A stretch of DNA of 12,507 nt, from NCBI GenBank assembly GCA_039806065.1, contig JBDKJS010000149.1:1-12507 (forward strand), given 5' to 3'. This stretch comes from JBDKJS01 sp039806065. Its GTDB lineage: Bacteria; Bacteroidota; Bacteroidia; AKYH767-A; 2013-40CM-41-45. The translations under genes were made by a program, and so were the position numbers. The notes below the pieces were generated by a model. The model did no database searches, was not told the DNA's origin, and saw only the letters and a list, made by a program, of their open reading frames with translations. The number at the start of each line of letters is the position of its first letter. Within the stretch, counting starts at the first letter, position 1. Below are positions 1 to 6,594 of the stretch, in pieces.

Positions 1-1612
1 CATTGACCATTACTGTGGCCATACTAGAACAGGGCCCATCACTCACCGTCACTGTATAAGTGCCTGATGTTAAGTTCGAAATTGTTGAAGTACTGCCACC
101 ATTAGACCATATATAGGCATAACTTCCTGACCCCCCAGCAGCTACAACAGTTGCCGATCCATTATTTGCTGCGCATGTTGCATTGGTACTACTAGTGCTA
201 AGTTGTAAACTCCCCTGTGAAGTAAGCATTACACTTTCGAAGCCTGAACAACCATTTGCATCGCTCACGGATACCTGATAAAACCCAGCTGTTAATCCAC
301 TCAAACCACTAGCCGTTTCACCGTTTGGCAACCATGAATAGCTGTAAGGCCCAGTTCCACTTAAAGGTAGTGCACTTACCGTTCCATTTGCCGCACCGCA
401 AGTGGGATTGCTAGCTGTAAGGGCTATATCTAGTTCGTTCACATTGATGCTATAGCTGTAGGTTTGCACACCATTTAGTGGACATGCATTGTCGCGAACA
501 GTTACTGTAAAAGTATAGGGCTGAGGTCTCACATCATTGATTGTTGGGGTCCAGCAAAATGTTCCCCTTGGTCTATTCGCATTATCGCTTGAAAAGGTGG
601 CATTGGCTATCGCATTATTCCATGTAATGGTTACCGACTGATTTTGATCAGCATCTGCAGTAAATATATCAAAGCATAAAGGTGAGCCTGGGCAAACATT
701 GGCTGTGAAATTATTTGTATTATCTATGCCTGAAGCTGTTGGTAAAGTGTTATTGCAGCCTCTTGTATAAATTTGCATATCTCTAATTACCGACCCAATT
801 AGTACACCATTTCTATATTCATTTACTCGTACTGCTACTATACCAACCTCCAAAGCTACCGGAGTAAAATTTAAATCTCCATTATTACTATTAATGTTAA
901 ATCCACCAGCTGTGCTAATTGGATTGGTGGCATTATAGCCGGCTAAAAAATTGACATCAGTAGTTGCAGATGTTTTAGGAGCAACTAATTCATAAGCCAG
1001 CGAATCACCATCGGGATCAACTACACCATGATTGTAAGTGAAACCCTGCTGCAAGCATACAAAGGCTAAGGGCACATTTGAAAATAGGGGTGAGCTATTG
1101 TTGCTAACGGCTATGTTATTTAAACGGGCTTCTACATAAATGGCAGCATTGCTTGTTCCAGAATTGCATGGTACAGGTTGAACAATGGTGTTAATGGCGC
1201 AATTACGTGCTAACACAGCATAGCTTAATACATAATCAGAACATGCCGCGGGTAATTGCACAGTGCCACGGTAAACATATTGCTGAATTCCAGGTGAGCT
1301 GCCACCATTACAGGTGGTGGTTGCACTCAAACATGGAAAAGTGATTTCTTGTCCAGTGGGGGTTATTCTGTTGATGAATACAGCATTTGAATATTGGCAG
1401 GATGGTGAATTAATATCTATTTGAACTTGTGATGGTGCATCCACACCAGCACAATCCCTATAAAAGGTGGCAGTTACCTCGTAACTATTGCCGCTTATCC
1501 AAGAATAAGTAAGATCTGCTCCTGCAGCATGGGTTGCCTGAGCTTCTTGATTAGCCAAGAGGGCTGTTAAACCCAATAAGCTTGTCGCTAATTGCTTTTT
1601 AAAAAGTTTCAT
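1..1612 (-). CDS. Large secreted SprB-repeat protein, N-terminal part (3' end beyond window)
   Basis: An uninterrupted minus-strand frame of about 537 codons runs to the left edge without a stop, so the C-terminus is missing. Residues 1-26 form a signal peptide: basic MKLFKK, then a hydrophobic stretch, then AQA before THAAGADLTY. Export by Sec is therefore expected. Residues 27 to about 390 form a cysteine-containing module starting THAAGADLTYSW and TATFYRDCAGV, a start I recognise from large Bacteroidota surface proteins. From about residue 395 come two SprB-type repeats (about 395-463 and 466-537), each with a Cys near its start (NPTCGAANG; NATCAANNG), a Tyr-x-Tyr-x-Trp core, and a G-x-Y-x-V-(T/S)-V-S-D end. 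Such proteins usually end in a type IX secretion sorting domain; that part cannot be seen. An in-frame ATG at 1639 would add nine residues (MKKHYTENI). I prefer 1612 because it places the signal peptide at the N-terminus. The role is probably an adhesin or outer-surface protein, inferred from the family. Confidence 0.85.
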   Translation of the reverse strand, partial: MKLFKKQLATSLLGLTALLANQEAQATHAAGADLTYSWISGNSYEVTATFYRDCAGVDAPSQVQIDINSPSCQYSNAVFINRITPTGQEITFPCLSATTTCNGGSSPGIQQYVYRGTVQLPAACSDYVLSYAVLARNCAINTIVQPVPCNSGTSNAAIYVEARLNNIAVSNNSSPLFSNVPLAFVCLQQGFTYNHGVVDPDGDSLAYELVAPKTSATTDVNFLAGYNATNPISTAGGFNINSNNGDLNFTPVALEVGIVAVRVNEYRNGVLIGSVIRDMQIYTRGCNNTLPTASGIDNTNNFTANVCPGSPLCFDIFTADADQNQSVTITWNNAIANATFSSDNANRPRGTFCWTPTINDVRPQPYTFTVTVRDNACPLNGVQTYSYSINVNELDIALTASNPTCGAANGTVSALPLSGTGPYSYSWLPNGETASGLSGLTAGFYQVSVSDANGCSGFESVMLTSQGSLQLSTSSTNATCAANNGSATVVAAGGSGSYAYIWSNGGSTSTISNLTSGTYTVTVSDGPCSSMATVMVN

Positions 1613-1659
1613 GATGTTTTCGGTGTAATGTTTTTTCATAGAGAATTTTGTGTTTTTAT

Positions 1660-1693
1660 CAAAAATACCGTTAAGCATGACCTTTTATCAATT
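1660..1693 (-). promoter_or_regulatory. Candidate Bacteroidota-type promoter for the SprB-repeat gene
   Basis: On the minus strand TATTTTTG (1667-1660) matches the TAnnTTTG -7 consensus. ATTG lies upstream with 21 nt between TTG (1691-1689) and the -7 box. The predicted transcript would start near 1653, giving a leader of about 40 nt to the ATG at 1612 but only about 14 nt to the ATG at 1639. The -33 element is imperfect. Confidence 0.5.
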
Positions 1694-1784
1694 TTCTTTG
1701 GCAAATGCTAGTTCTTTAGAGGGCAAACAATGGTTTGCTGATTGCTAAATGGTATAAGTTGAATGGATGTTTTATTTGACAGTT

Positions 1785-1827
1785 AGCCATTTTGTCGCTT
1801 TAGAAGTACCAATCGAGCCATATTGGC
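1785..1827 (+). promoter_or_regulatory. Imperfect direct repeat upstream of hsp20, candidate regulator site
   Basis: AGCCATTTTGTC (1785-1796) and AGCCATATTGGC (1816-1827) match at 10 of 12 positions and are 31 bp apart start to start, close to three helical turns. The first copy also sits in a GACA...TGTC inverted repeat (1778-1796), and the second contains GCCA-TAT-TGGC. No clear TAnnTTTG box precedes hsp20, so a dedicated heat-shock regulator or sigma factor is plausible. The function is inferred only. Confidence 0.3.
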
Positions 1828-1878
1828 ATTTTTCAATTCTTGGTATTTTCTTTGTAATCATCAAAGCATAACCTTTAA

Positions 1879-2337
1879 ATGTCTAAAATTATGACTTACA
1901 TTAAATTTAAAAATGGATTTCAACCTACAGTAGGTTCCAATCTTTTCACTAATTTCTTTAGTGATTTATTACTTGATTCCACCCTTATGAAGGGGGGTAA
2001 TGGCAATGTGCCACCTGTTAACATTATCAAAACTGACGATGGTTTTCAATTGAGTCTATTGGCACCAGGCTTCAACAAAGAAGACTTTAAAATTAAAGTA
2101 GAGGAGAAGGTGCTCAGCATTTCGGCCGAAGTAAAAGCGGAAGAAGAAAAATCGGAAGAACCCCATTTTTCGAGAAGGGAGTTCAAACTAAACAGCTTCA
2201 AAAGATCATTTGAATTGCCTGAATCTGTGGAGATGGATCATATCTCAGCAAATTACTTGAATGGTTTGTTGCAACTTAACATTCCAGTTTTAACAGCAAC
2301 CAAACAGCCGCAAGCAAAAGAAATTGTGATTGCCTAA
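1879..2337 (+). CDS. Small heat-shock protein, Hsp20/alpha-crystallin family
   Basis: 152 residues, normal size for a bacterial small heat-shock protein, an ATP-independent cytosolic holdase that keeps unfolding proteins soluble for Hsp70 and ClpB. The short N-terminal arm (about 1-45) carries a Phe-rich segment (LFTNFFSDLL). The alpha-crystallin domain spans about 46-140, with the APGF turn (residues 67-70), an acidic/Lys loop around 100-112, and the conserved G-x-L motif in NGLLQLNIPV. The C-terminal tail ends EIVIA, providing the I-x-I motif that docks neighbouring dimers in the oligomer. An in-frame ATG at 1891 would start MTYIKFKNG, which resembles the usual Bacteroidota Hsp20 start (MTLIKF-like), so the true protein may be 148 aa. 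It is monocistronic, divergent from the SprB-repeat gene, and closed by a strong terminator. Confidence 0.93.
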   Translation: MSKIMTYIKFKNGFQPTVGSNLFTNFFSDLLLDSTLMKGGNGNVPPVNIIKTDDGFQLSLLAPGFNKEDFKIKVEEKVLSISAEVKAEEEKSEEPHFSRREFKLNSFKRSFELPESVEMDHISANYLNGLLQLNIPVLTATKQPQAKEIVIA

Positions 2338-2355
2338 ATAGTGAATTAAACTACC

Positions 2356-2392
2356 AACAGTGAACTACCTTTAGAGATAGTTCACTGTTTTT
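2356..2392 (+). terminator. Rho-independent terminator of hsp20
   Basis: A perfect 12-bp inverted repeat (AACAGTGAACTA at 2356-2367, TAGTTCACTGTT at 2378-2389) encloses a 10-nt loop and runs into a T tract (2388-2392). It lies about 20 nt after the hsp20 stop codon. Confidence 0.85.
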
Positions 2393-2460
2393 GTTTGTAA
2401 TTTTCAGAACTTAATAGTTAGTTTAAATGATTCAAGATTTAAATACTCGTGTAGGTATAT

Positions 2461-2486
2461 AAAAAAAGCCACCAGTAAAGGTGGCT
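2461..2486 (-). terminator. Rho-independent terminator of the thrS-infC-rpmI-rplT operon
   Basis: On the minus strand AGCCACC (2486-2480) pairs with GGTGGCT (2473-2467) around a 6-nt loop, followed by a run of T (2467-2461). It lies about 30 nt beyond the rplT stop. It faces the hsp20 terminator, so the two convergent transcripts are each closed separately. Confidence 0.88.
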
Positions 2487-2514
2487 ATTTCGATTCACTA
2501 AAAACTATGGCGTT

Positions 2515-2859
2515 TTATTTCACTGAATCTAAAACTGCTTTGAAAGCAGTTGGATGGTTCATAGCTAAATCTGCTAATGTTTTGCGATTCAGACCTACGT
2601 GTTTTTCATTAATCTTACCAATGAATTGACTATAAGACATTCCGTGTTCACGTGCGGCAGCATTGATACGCTGTATCCATAATGCACGGAAATTTCTTTT
2701 CTTATTTTTTCGATCGCGATAGGCATAGCCTAATCCTTTTTCAACAGTATTTTTGGCTACTGTCCATACATTACCTCTTGCACCATAGTTTCCCTTGGCA
2801 AGTTTTAAAATTTTTTTTCTTCTAGCCCTGCTGGCTACATTGTTTACTGAACGTGGCAT
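2515..2859 (-). CDS. rplT: 50S ribosomal protein L20
   Basis: 114 residues, against about 115-120 in the family. L20 binds 23S rRNA early and is needed for assembly of the 50S subunit. The long basic N-terminal helix region begins MPRSVNNVASRARRKKILK, and the conserved block KRNFRALWIQRINAA is at residues 54-68. The C-terminal globular part contains GKINEKHVGLNRKTLADLA. It is the last gene of the operon, 83 nt after rpmI, and is followed by a terminator. In other bacteria L20 represses its own operon by binding mRNA upstream of rpmI or rplT. I could not identify such a fold here with confidence. Confidence 0.98.
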   Translation of the reverse strand: MPRSVNNVASRARRKKILKLAKGNYGARGNVWTVAKNTVEKGLGYAYRDRKNKKRNFRALWIQRINAAAREHGMSYSQFIGKINEKHVGLNRKTLADLAMNHPTAFKAVLDSVK

Positions 2860-2942
2860 TTTTTTTCTTTTTTGTCTGAAGCGTTTTCTTTAACGAAAAT
2901 CTTGAGCTTTTTGACGGGTTAAACATTGTTTTTTTTGTTTGC

Positions 2943-3137
2943 TTACATCACAAGCATCATTTTAACTCTATCCATATCGCTTGGATGAACAAGGGCTGCA
3001 TTGGTAAGCGCGCGCTTACGTTTTGTTTCCTTTTTAGTTAAAATGTGGCTTTTAAATGCATGCTTTCTCTTAATTTTTCCAGTGCCTGTGATCTTAAATC
3101 TTTTCTTTGCACTAGAGTTTGTTTTCATTTTTGGCAT
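2943..3137 (-). CDS. rpmI: 50S ribosomal protein L35
   Basis: 64 residues, the normal length. It is a very basic protein of the large subunit. Conserved features are the MPKMKTNSSAKKRFKITGTG start and the KRKHAFKSHILTKK segment, ending in DMDRVKMML. It lies between infC (39 nt upstream) and rplT, the universal order. A weak AGG about 10 nt upstream of the ATG may serve as a ribosome-binding site. Confidence 0.98.
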   Translation of the reverse strand: MPKMKTNSSAKKRFKITGTGKIKRKHAFKSHILTKKETKRKRALTNAALVHPSDMDRVKMMLVM

Positions 3138-3176
3138 GACTGTTTACCTGTTTTAATTATTAGATACTTATTTAAT

Positions 3177-3770
3177 TTATTTAATTTTTTTCGGTAAGGG
3201 TGCTAGATTTAAAAACATCCTATTTCCTTCTAACTTGGGCATTAATTCAACTTTTCCATAATCAGCTAACTCCTGAGCAAATTTCAATAAGATTATTTCA
3301 CCTTTCTCTTTGTAGGCTATTGCGCGACCCCTGAAGTGAACATAGGCCTTTACCTTATTGCCTTCTTCCAGAAATTTCATTGCGTGTTTCACTTTGAAAT
3401 TAAAATCATGCTCATCGGTATTAGGACCAAATCTTACTTCTTTTACACTTTGTTTTGCCTGTTTCGATTTTAATTCTTTTTCCTTTTTCTTCTTTTCGTA
3501 TAAAAATTTTTGGTAGTCTATGATTCTACAAACCGGAGGATCAGCATTGGGTACTATTTCTACCAAATCTATCTCTGCAGCCTTTGCAAGTCTTAAAGCT
3601 TCCGCAATAGGATAAATATCAGACACTATTCCTTCACCAGTTAGACGAACGCGGGGAGCAGTAATCTCTTCATTGATTTTGTGCTCTCTTTCTTTTTTAA
3701 CAAATTTACCTCTACCTTGATATGGTGGTTTAGGTCTTTGCCCCATAGGCTTTTGAAATGGTGTTGCGAT
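3177..3770 (-). CDS. infC: Translation initiation factor IF-3, probable AUC start
   Basis: IF3 binds the 30S subunit, prevents premature 50S joining and proofreads the start codon and initiator tRNA. Counting from the ATG at 3746 (189 aa), the N-terminal domain lies at about 22-84, the IF3 signature RIIDYQKFLYEKKKK at 74-88, a Lys-rich linker at about 84-99, and the C-terminal 30S-binding domain at about 100-187 (VKEVRFGPNTDEHDF; KVKAYVHFRGRAI). I place the start at the ATC at 3770-3768, which adds eight residues (Met-ATPFQKP). A perfect GGAGG sits 5 nt upstream of that ATC, whereas it is 29 nt from the ATG. Non-AUG starts are typical of infC (AUU in E. coli) and let IF3 repress its own synthesis. 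The gap from the thrS stop is then 15 nt. If the ATG is used instead, the protein is 3177-3746. Gene identity is certain; the start is an inference. Confidence 0.95.
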   Translation of the reverse strand: MATPFQKPMGQRPKPPYQGRGKFVKKEREHKINEEITAPRVRLTGEGIVSDIYPIAEALRLAKAAEIDLVEIVPNADPPVCRIIDYQKFLYEKKKKEKELKSKQAKQSVKEVRFGPNTDEHDFNFKVKHAMKFLEEGNKVKAYVHFRGRAIAYKEKGEIILLKFAQELADYGKVELMPKLEGNRMFLNLAPLPKKIK

Positions 3771-3780
3771 AGTTGCCTCC
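3768..3780 (-). promoter_or_regulatory. Strong Shine-Dalgarno plus AUC start of infC
   Basis: On the minus strand GGAGG (3780-3776), a 5-nt spacer CAACT, then ATC (3770-3768), in frame with infC. No ATG, GTG or TTG lies between the in-frame thrS stop (TAA 3788-3786) and this codon. GGAGG stands out because the other genes here lack a clear Shine-Dalgarno sequence. Confidence 0.7.
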
Positions 3781-3785
3781 GTTTT

Positions 3786-5729
3786 TTAGTGTTTATTAAA
3801 GCTCACTGCTATTTCTGCTTCAATTATTTTGGCAAATTCTTCTATGTTTTTTGATCCTAAGTCACCAACTCCGTGTTTTCTTACTGATAAAAGTTGCTCA
3901 GTTTGCTCCTTTTCTCCTACAATTATCATAAACGGAATCTTTTTTACTTCGGCATCTCTAATTTTTTTGCCAATTTTCTCGTTTCTATAGTCAATGAGGG
4001 CGCGAATATCGTAATTTTCAAGTAATGCACCAACTCTTTCTGCATATTCATTATAATTCTCTGATATGGGTAGGATCATGCATTGCTCAGGACTAAGCCA
4101 TAATGGAAAATTACCACCACAATGTTCTATGAGTACTGCCACAAAGCGCTCTAGTGAGCCGAAAGGTGCTCTGTGGATCATCACTGGGCGATGTTTCTTA
4201 TTATCAGTGCCTGTATATTCTAATTCAAATCGTTCGGGTAAATTGTAATCTACCTGAATGGTACCCAATTGCCATTTTCTTCCAATTGCATCTCGAACCA
4301 TGAAATCTAATTTTGGGCCATAAAAAGCCGCCTCTCCCGTTTCTACTATGGTTTTTAGTCCTCTTTCGTTGGCTGCCTCTATAATGGCTTGCTCGGCTTT
4401 GTTCCAATTTTCATCCGATCCAATATATTTCGTTTTGTTTTCAGGATCTCGTAAAGATACTTGTGCAGTATAGTGTTCAAAGCCTAATGCCTTAAATACA
4501 TATAAAACCAAATCTATCACCTTAATGAATTCATCTTTTACTTGGTCCGGGCGACAAAAAAGATGAGCATCGTCCTGTGTAAAACCTCTTACCCGCGTAA
4601 GGCCGTGTAATTCTCCGCTTTGTTCATATCTATAAACGGTTCCAAACTCACTCAACCTTACCGGTAGGTCTTTATAACTTCTAGGCTTACTTTTATAAAT
4701 CTCACAATGATGTGGGCAATTCATGGGTTTCAAAAAGAACTCTTCTCCTTCTGCTGGTGTTTGAATTGGTTGAAAACTATCCTTTCCATATTTTTCATAA
4801 TGGCCTGAGGTGATGTAGAGCTGTTTGTTGCCTATGTGAGGCGTAATTACAGGTGTGTATCCGGCTTTTTGCTGAGCCTTTGATAAAAAATTTACCAATC
4901 GCTCCCTTAAAGCTGCCCCTTTCGGTAACCAAAGCGGTAATCCCATACCTACTTTTTCACTGAACGTAAACAACTCCATCTCTTTGCCAAGCTTTCTATG
5001 GTCTCTTTTTTTTGCTTCTTCTAAAAGAGTTAGATACTCATCTAATAGTCCTTTCTTCGGAAAAGTTACCGCATAAATTCTGGTGAGCTGCTTGCTTTTT
5101 TCATCTCCTCGCCAATAGGCTCCTGCTACTGACATTAACTTTACAGCTTTTATAAAACTAGTATCGGGTAGGTGAGGACCTCTACAGAGGTCCGTAAAGT
5201 TACCCTGGCTATAAAAAGTTATTTGGCCATCGGTTAAAGTTTCGAGTAAGTCGAGTTTATATGGATCATTCTTTTCTTCAAAATATTTAATCGCATCAGC
5301 TTTACTTATTTCTTTTCTCTGAAATGGATTGCCTTGCTTTGCCAAAACGAGAATCGTATCTTCTATTTTTTTAAAATCTTCTTGGGTTATAGTTTGGTCT
5401 CCAGCATCCACATCATAGTAAAACCCAGTCTCAATGGCTGGACCAATTCCAAATTTAATCCCCGGGAAATGTTGTTCCAATGCTTCTGCCATAATATGCG
5501 CAGAACTGTGCCAGAGGGTGCCTTTACCTTCATTATCTTCCCAAGTTAATAGCTGCAAACTTGCATCTTGATCAATCGCTCGAGTTGCATCTACTACTTG
5601 TCCGTTCAATTTTGCTGCTAGTACATTGCGCGCTAAACCTTCGCTAATTGATTTAGCAATTTCTAGTGCTGTGGTCCCCTTTGCATAAGTTCTCACTTTT
5701 TGGTCAGGGAAGGTGATTTTAATTTCCAT
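3786..5729 (-). CDS. thrS: Threonyl-tRNA synthetase
   Basis: 647 residues, full length. It charges tRNA-Thr with threonine and edits mischarged Ser-tRNA-Thr in the cytosol. Domains in order: TGS (1-61); N2 editing domain with HSSAH (His74, His78) and CRGPH (Cys182, His186); class II catalytic core with zinc ligands Cys338 (MNCPHH), His389 (DDAHL) and His519 (MIHRAP); motif 2 around YRYEQSGELHGLTRVRGF (366-383); motif 3 in HRAPFGSLERF (519-529); and the anticodon-binding domain (about 548-640, with YRNEKIGKKIRDAE). All metal and editing residues are present. It is the first gene of the thrS-infC-rpmI-rplT operon. E. coli controls thrS through a tRNA-like leader, but here little untranslated leader appears to exist. 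Confidence 0.99.
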   Translation of the reverse strand: MEIKITFPDQKVRTYAKGTTALEIAKSISEGLARNVLAAKLNGQVVDATRAIDQDASLQLLTWEDNEGKGTLWHSSAHIMAEALEQHFPGIKFGIGPAIETGFYYDVDAGDQTITQEDFKKIEDTILVLAKQGNPFQRKEISKADAIKYFEEKNDPYKLDLLETLTDGQITFYSQGNFTDLCRGPHLPDTSFIKAVKLMSVAGAYWRGDEKSKQLTRIYAVTFPKKGLLDEYLTLLEEAKKRDHRKLGKEMELFTFSEKVGMGLPLWLPKGAALRERLVNFLSKAQQKAGYTPVITPHIGNKQLYITSGHYEKYGKDSFQPIQTPAEGEEFFLKPMNCPHHCEIYKSKPRSYKDLPVRLSEFGTVYRYEQSGELHGLTRVRGFTQDDAHLFCRPDQVKDEFIKVIDLVLYVFKALGFEHYTAQVSLRDPENKTKYIGSDENWNKAEQAIIEAANERGLKTIVETGEAAFYGPKLDFMVRDAIGRKWQLGTIQVDYNLPERFELEYTGTDNKKHRPVMIHRAPFGSLERFVAVLIEHCGGNFPLWLSPEQCMILPISENYNEYAERVGALLENYDIRALIDYRNEKIGKKIRDAEVKKIPFMIIVGEKEQTEQLLSVRKHGVGDLGSKNIEEFAKIIEAEIAVSFNKH

Positions 5730-5739
5730 ATTCGAGGTG

Positions 5740-5747
5740 CGAAAATA
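5740..5747 (-). promoter_or_regulatory. Candidate -7 box of the thrS operon
   Basis: On the minus strand TATTTTCG followed by CACC differs from TAnnTTTG at one base and resembles the boxes before rpmB and paaZ in this window. The -33 region is weak (TTAG about 23 nt upstream). If used, transcription would start only a few bases before the thrS ATG at 5729. Confidence 0.35.
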
Positions 5748-5810
5748 AAATATTATAGATTGCTACTTTCTCTAAAAATTTTTGAATACTAACACTGTTG
5801 TGTGTTTAGC

Positions 5811-5840
5811 AAAAAAAAACCGAAGACATTGCTCCGGTTT
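5811..5840 (-). terminator. Rho-independent terminator of rpmB
   Basis: On the minus strand AAACCG (5840-5835) pairs with CGGTTT (5822-5817), with a possible inner AG/CT pair across one mismatch, followed by an unbroken T run to 5811. It lies 23 nt beyond the rpmB stop and separates rpmB from the thrS operon. Confidence 0.82.
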
Positions 5841-5862
5841 CCTTATAAATTATTAAAGAAGC

Positions 5863-6096
5863 TTATATAGTTCCTTTTTTCATTACTTTATCGATTACCG
5901 CTGAAATGCCATATTTATTAATGGTTCTAATAGCTGATGTGCTTACCTTAAGTGTAATCCAATCTCCTAATTCAGGTACATAAAACTTTTTTACCTGAAG
6001 ATTTGGGTTAAATTTACGCTTGGTTTTAGCATTAGAGTGCGACACATTGTTACCTACAATTGCACGTTTTCCGGTTAAATCACAAATTCTGGCCAT
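5863..6096 (-). CDS. rpmB: 50S ribosomal protein L28
   Basis: 77 residues, the normal length. It is a large-subunit protein contacting 23S rRNA near the exit-site region. The start MARICDLTGKRAIVGNNVSH is the family signature, followed by KTKRKFNPNLQVKKFYVPE and a C-terminal STSAIRTINKYGISAVIDKV segment. In many Bacteroidota rpmB is followed by rpmG (L33). Here it stands alone, with its own promoter and terminator. It lies upstream of thrS on the same strand but is probably a separate transcript. Confidence 0.98.
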   Translation of the reverse strand: MARICDLTGKRAIVGNNVSHSNAKTKRKFNPNLQVKKFYVPELGDWITLKVSTSAIRTINKYGISAVIDKVMKKGTI

Positions 6097-6121
6097 GGCA
6101 GTTTTTTACTTAAATGAGGCG

Positions 6122-6148
6122 CAAAAGTAACATTTTTCTTTTAACAAA
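6122..6148 (-). promoter_or_regulatory. Candidate promoter of rpmB
   Basis: On the minus strand TACTTTTG (6129-6122) is an exact TAnnTTTG -7 box, with GCGCC following. TTTG (6148-6145) lies 15 nt upstream, a little closer than the usual 19-21 nt. The start site would be near 6116, about 20 nt before the rpmB ATG. Confidence 0.6.
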
Positions 6149-6180
6149 TAAAACAATAGTGATTTTTTCTTGAAAGCCTA

Positions 6181-6594
6181 AGTGTCTGATTTTCTTTGTG
6201 GTAGAAGTGAAGTGTATTGAATCTCCATAGCTTGATGCTTACAATTCAATAAAAAATGATCAATTCATTTCACCAGGGTGAATGAGCCAGTCACATTTCA
6301 AACGGTAATTCCCCATGAAAATCGGCATTTTTTGAAATGAATTAATGATGACATACCCCTAGAAAAGAGCCCCCCAATGCATACCCCAAGAGGAATTATT
6401 GCAGTCAAATAAGCTCACCAACATTATTTCGGCCAACCTTAAGCATCCAACAATTCTATTTCTAATAATGCTAAATTTGTGGCCTCTGAAGTAAAACTTA
6501 TCATTCATAAATAGGTTTTCTTTGATGATTTCTCCAAAGAAACTGGTTAAAACTATCCCAATAATTATTTAATAATTTTAAAACTATTTTATTA
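6181..6594. other. Intergenic stretch without a confident gene
   Basis: This gap between the divergent genes rpmB and surE holds an 8-bp inverted repeat (TATTGAAT 6215-6222, ATTCAATA 6244-6251), the 82-bp element at 6262-6343, and a minus-strand frame of 49 codons (6508-6359, starting MNDKFYFRGHKFS) that I do not recognise and do not call a gene. On the plus strand TAAATTTG (6472-6479) fits a -7 box and could serve surE through a leader of about 110 nt, but no -33 element is visible. The unusually long gap and its internal repeats suggest a decayed mobile element. Confidence 0.4.
6262..6343. repeat. 82-bp element bounded by perfect 11-bp inverted repeats
   Basis: AATTCATTTCA (6262-6272) and TGAAATGAATT (6333-6343) are exact reverse complements. 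The left end also forms a near-perfect local palindrome (TTCATTTCACC then GGTGAATGA). The interior resembles, from memory only, non-coding ends of IS21-like elements in Bacteroidota. It could be a MITE-like element or a solitary insertion-sequence end. Confidence 0.4.

Noticed and set aside
1..440. Repeated sequence at the left end as a possible tandem DNA repeat or CRISPR
   Set aside because: It is protein-level SprB repetition in an open frame; the DNA copies are diverged and there are no identical spaced repeats.
1816..1835. TTGGCA-containing stretch as a sigma-54 promoter for hsp20
   Set aside because: No TTGC element lies at the required distance downstream of TTGG.
4066..5549. Open frames inside thrS (plus 4066-4248, minus 4225-4407, plus 5334-5549)
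   Set aside because: They overlap a complete thrS with all catalytic residues, and their translations show no family features.
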